Shown here piece after piece: positions 4,597-5,758 of a stretch of DNA of 5,758 bases. A program made the position numbers and the translations under genes. The stretch comes from JABMNX01 sp964625905. Lineage in GTDB: Bacteria > Patescibacteriota > Minisyncoccia > Phycocordibacterales > JABMNX01. The notes beneath the pieces were generated by a model, which did no database searches, was not told the DNA's origin, and saw nothing but the letters and a program-made list of their open reading frames with translations. Within the stretch, counting starts at the first letter, position 1. Each line of letters starts with the position of its first letter. The stretch covers positions 1 to 5,758 of the forward strand of contig CAZVBS010000033.1 in the NCBI GenBank assembly GCA_964625905.1. Reading direction: 5' to 3'.

Positions 4597-5730
4597 ATGA
4601 AAAATAAATTAAGTGTATTTAAGATAATAGTTACTGGAGGTTTTATATTCTTCATTGTTGTTGGTGTCATGCTTTTTGCTGGTGTCGGTGGGTTTGGAGG
4701 AGGAGATACTAGTGTGGGTAAAGTTGTTATATGGGGTACATACGATGACAAAATAATGGATTCTGTATTGAGAGAGATGTCATTTAACGACGATCGTTTT
4801 AGTGATGTTAAATATGTTGAAAAAGACGAACGTTTTTTTAATGATGAGTTAGTAGAAGCGCTTGCGTCAGTAAGTGGTCCTGATTTATTCTTCTTAAAAC
4901 AAAACACTATTTTGCGACATCAAGGTAAAATATTTCCGATTCCATACGACACAATGTCACAGCGTGAGTTTAAAGATACTTTTATCCAAGAAGGAGAATT
5001 GTTTTTAAGTGGAGATGGTATTGTAGCTCTACCTTTCACTGTTGATCCAATGGTTTTGTATTGGAACAGGGACCACTATACTCAAGTTGGAATATCTCGT
5101 CCTCCACAATTCTGGGATGAAATTTTATTATTTGCTGTAAATGGTAAATTAACAACACGAGGAGATGATGGAGGAATTTTTAAAAGTGCATTCTCAATCG
5201 GAGAATATCAAAATATTGCACATGCAAAAGAATTACTTTCAATGTTGATGTTACAAGCTGGAGGGAGGTTAGTATTAGTAGAAGATGATGGATCTTTATC
5301 TTCAGGATTGGTGCGTAGATTAAGTAACGGACAAACTCCAACAGAAAACGCTCTTCGCTTTTATACAGATTTCGCAAACCCAACAAAATCTATATATACA
5401 TGGAACCGCGCGTTACCAGAATCTAAGCAAGCTTTTGTTTCAGGTATTTTATCCAACTACATAGGCTTTGCAAGTGAGCTTTCGTCAATAAGACAAAAAA
5501 ATGCAAATTTAAACTTTGACGTCGCTCTTGTTCCGCAAGTCCGAAGTAATAACAGTAGTATTACATTTGGAAACATGACAGGTTTAGCAATTCCAAAAAC
5601 ATCAGAAAATATTAGAGGAGCAATGCAGGTTGCTTTTGCTCTTACCTCTGACATAGTCTTGCAAGATATATCAACTAAGACAGGTTTATCTCCTGTATCT
5701 AGGACGTTGACGCCGACAGAATTCTGGTAG
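4597..5730 (+). CDS. Membrane-anchored or secreted extracellular solute-binding protein, family 1-like (377 aa)
   Basis: Such proteins capture sugars or oligosaccharides outside the membrane and hand them to an ABC permease. After a short basic start, residues 9-32 are strongly hydrophobic, then a glycine-rich linker (29-36) leads into the first strand VVIWGTYDD. Family signs are GPDLFFL (94-100), PFTVDPMVLYWNRD (146-159), PPQFWDE (169-175), TWNRALPESKQAFVSG (268-283) and the following YIGFASEL. No cysteine is present anywhere, so there is no lipobox; it is either anchored by the N-terminal helix or cut by signal peptidase I. The protein stops just after TGLSPVSR (362-369), roughly 50 residues earlier than I expect for this family, losing the final helices. 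The stop lies 28 bases before the window end in a GC-richer patch, so an assembly edge effect or true truncation are both possible. No Shine-Dalgarno site is seen. Permease and ATPase genes are absent here, so the substrate and transporter remain unknown. Confidence 0.88.
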   Translation: MKNKLSVFKIIVTGGFIFFIVVGVMLFAGVGGFGGGDTSVGKVVIWGTYDDKIMDSVLREMSFNDDRFSDVKYVEKDERFFNDELVEALASVSGPDLFFLKQNTILRHQGKIFPIPYDTMSQREFKDTFIQEGELFLSGDGIVALPFTVDPMVLYWNRDHYTQVGISRPPQFWDEILLFAVNGKLTTRGDDGGIFKSAFSIGEYQNIAHAKELLSMLMLQAGGRLVLVEDDGSLSSGLVRRLSNGQTPTENALRFYTDFANPTKSIYTWNRALPESKQAFVSGILSNYIGFASELSSIRQKNANLNFDVALVPQVRSNNSSITFGNMTGLAIPKTSENIRGAMQVAFALTSDIVLQDISTKTGLSPVSRTLTPTEFW

Positions 5731-5758
5731 CGGACCAGGCTGTCGGGAAAAAGGGAAA

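Overview
The window is AT-rich bacterial DNA. It carries five plus-strand genes and one roughly 325-base intergenic stretch packed with inverted repeats. It most resembles a genome from the candidate phyla radiation (Patescibacteria, probably Parcubacteria-like). The reasons are the gene set and order (a degenerate metallo-beta-lactamase-fold protein, a small membrane protein, then gyrA), the lysine- and isoleucine-rich proteins, the near absence of Shine-Dalgarno sequences, and a cysteine-free solute-binding protein of a type I associate with that group. This placement is from memory of protein families and was not tested by a search. The genetic code looks standard: gyrA reads through 829 codons with no in-frame TGA. 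The five stops are TAA, TAA, TAG, TAA and TAG.

Left block (1-3718): a UlaG-like MBL-fold protein that has lost most of its metal ligands (12-644), a 141-residue single-pass membrane protein of unknown function (700-1125), and DNA gyrase subunit A (1229-3718). gyrA has its own recognisable extended -10 promoter at 1179-1207. Gyrase A pairs with GyrB, which is not in the window, to introduce negative supercoils. Catalytic tyrosine, GyrA box and all six C-terminal pinwheel repeats are visible.

Middle (3719-4043): no convincing gene. It holds a short terminator-like hairpin just after gyrA, a 27-base near-perfect palindrome, a 14-bp stem with a 6-base loop, and a 10-bp stem with a 3-base loop that competes with a downstream copy of one arm. 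Two of the palindromes are built from the same 9-base word, so their arms can pair in more than one way. This is the least explained part of the window.

Right block (4044-5758): a short class I SAM-dependent methyltransferase (4044-4571) and, 25 bases later, a membrane-anchored or secreted family 1-like solute-binding protein (4597-5730). The second ends earlier than I expect for its family, next to a locally GC-rich window end. No transporter permease or ATPase is visible.

I see no defence system, mobile element, CRISPR array, tRNA or rRNA. The genes are ordinary for this kind of genome. The points worth a second look are the catalytically degenerate MBL protein, the intergenic palindrome cluster, the leader architecture (no SD, -10 elements very close to start codons) and the truncated C-terminus of the last gene.
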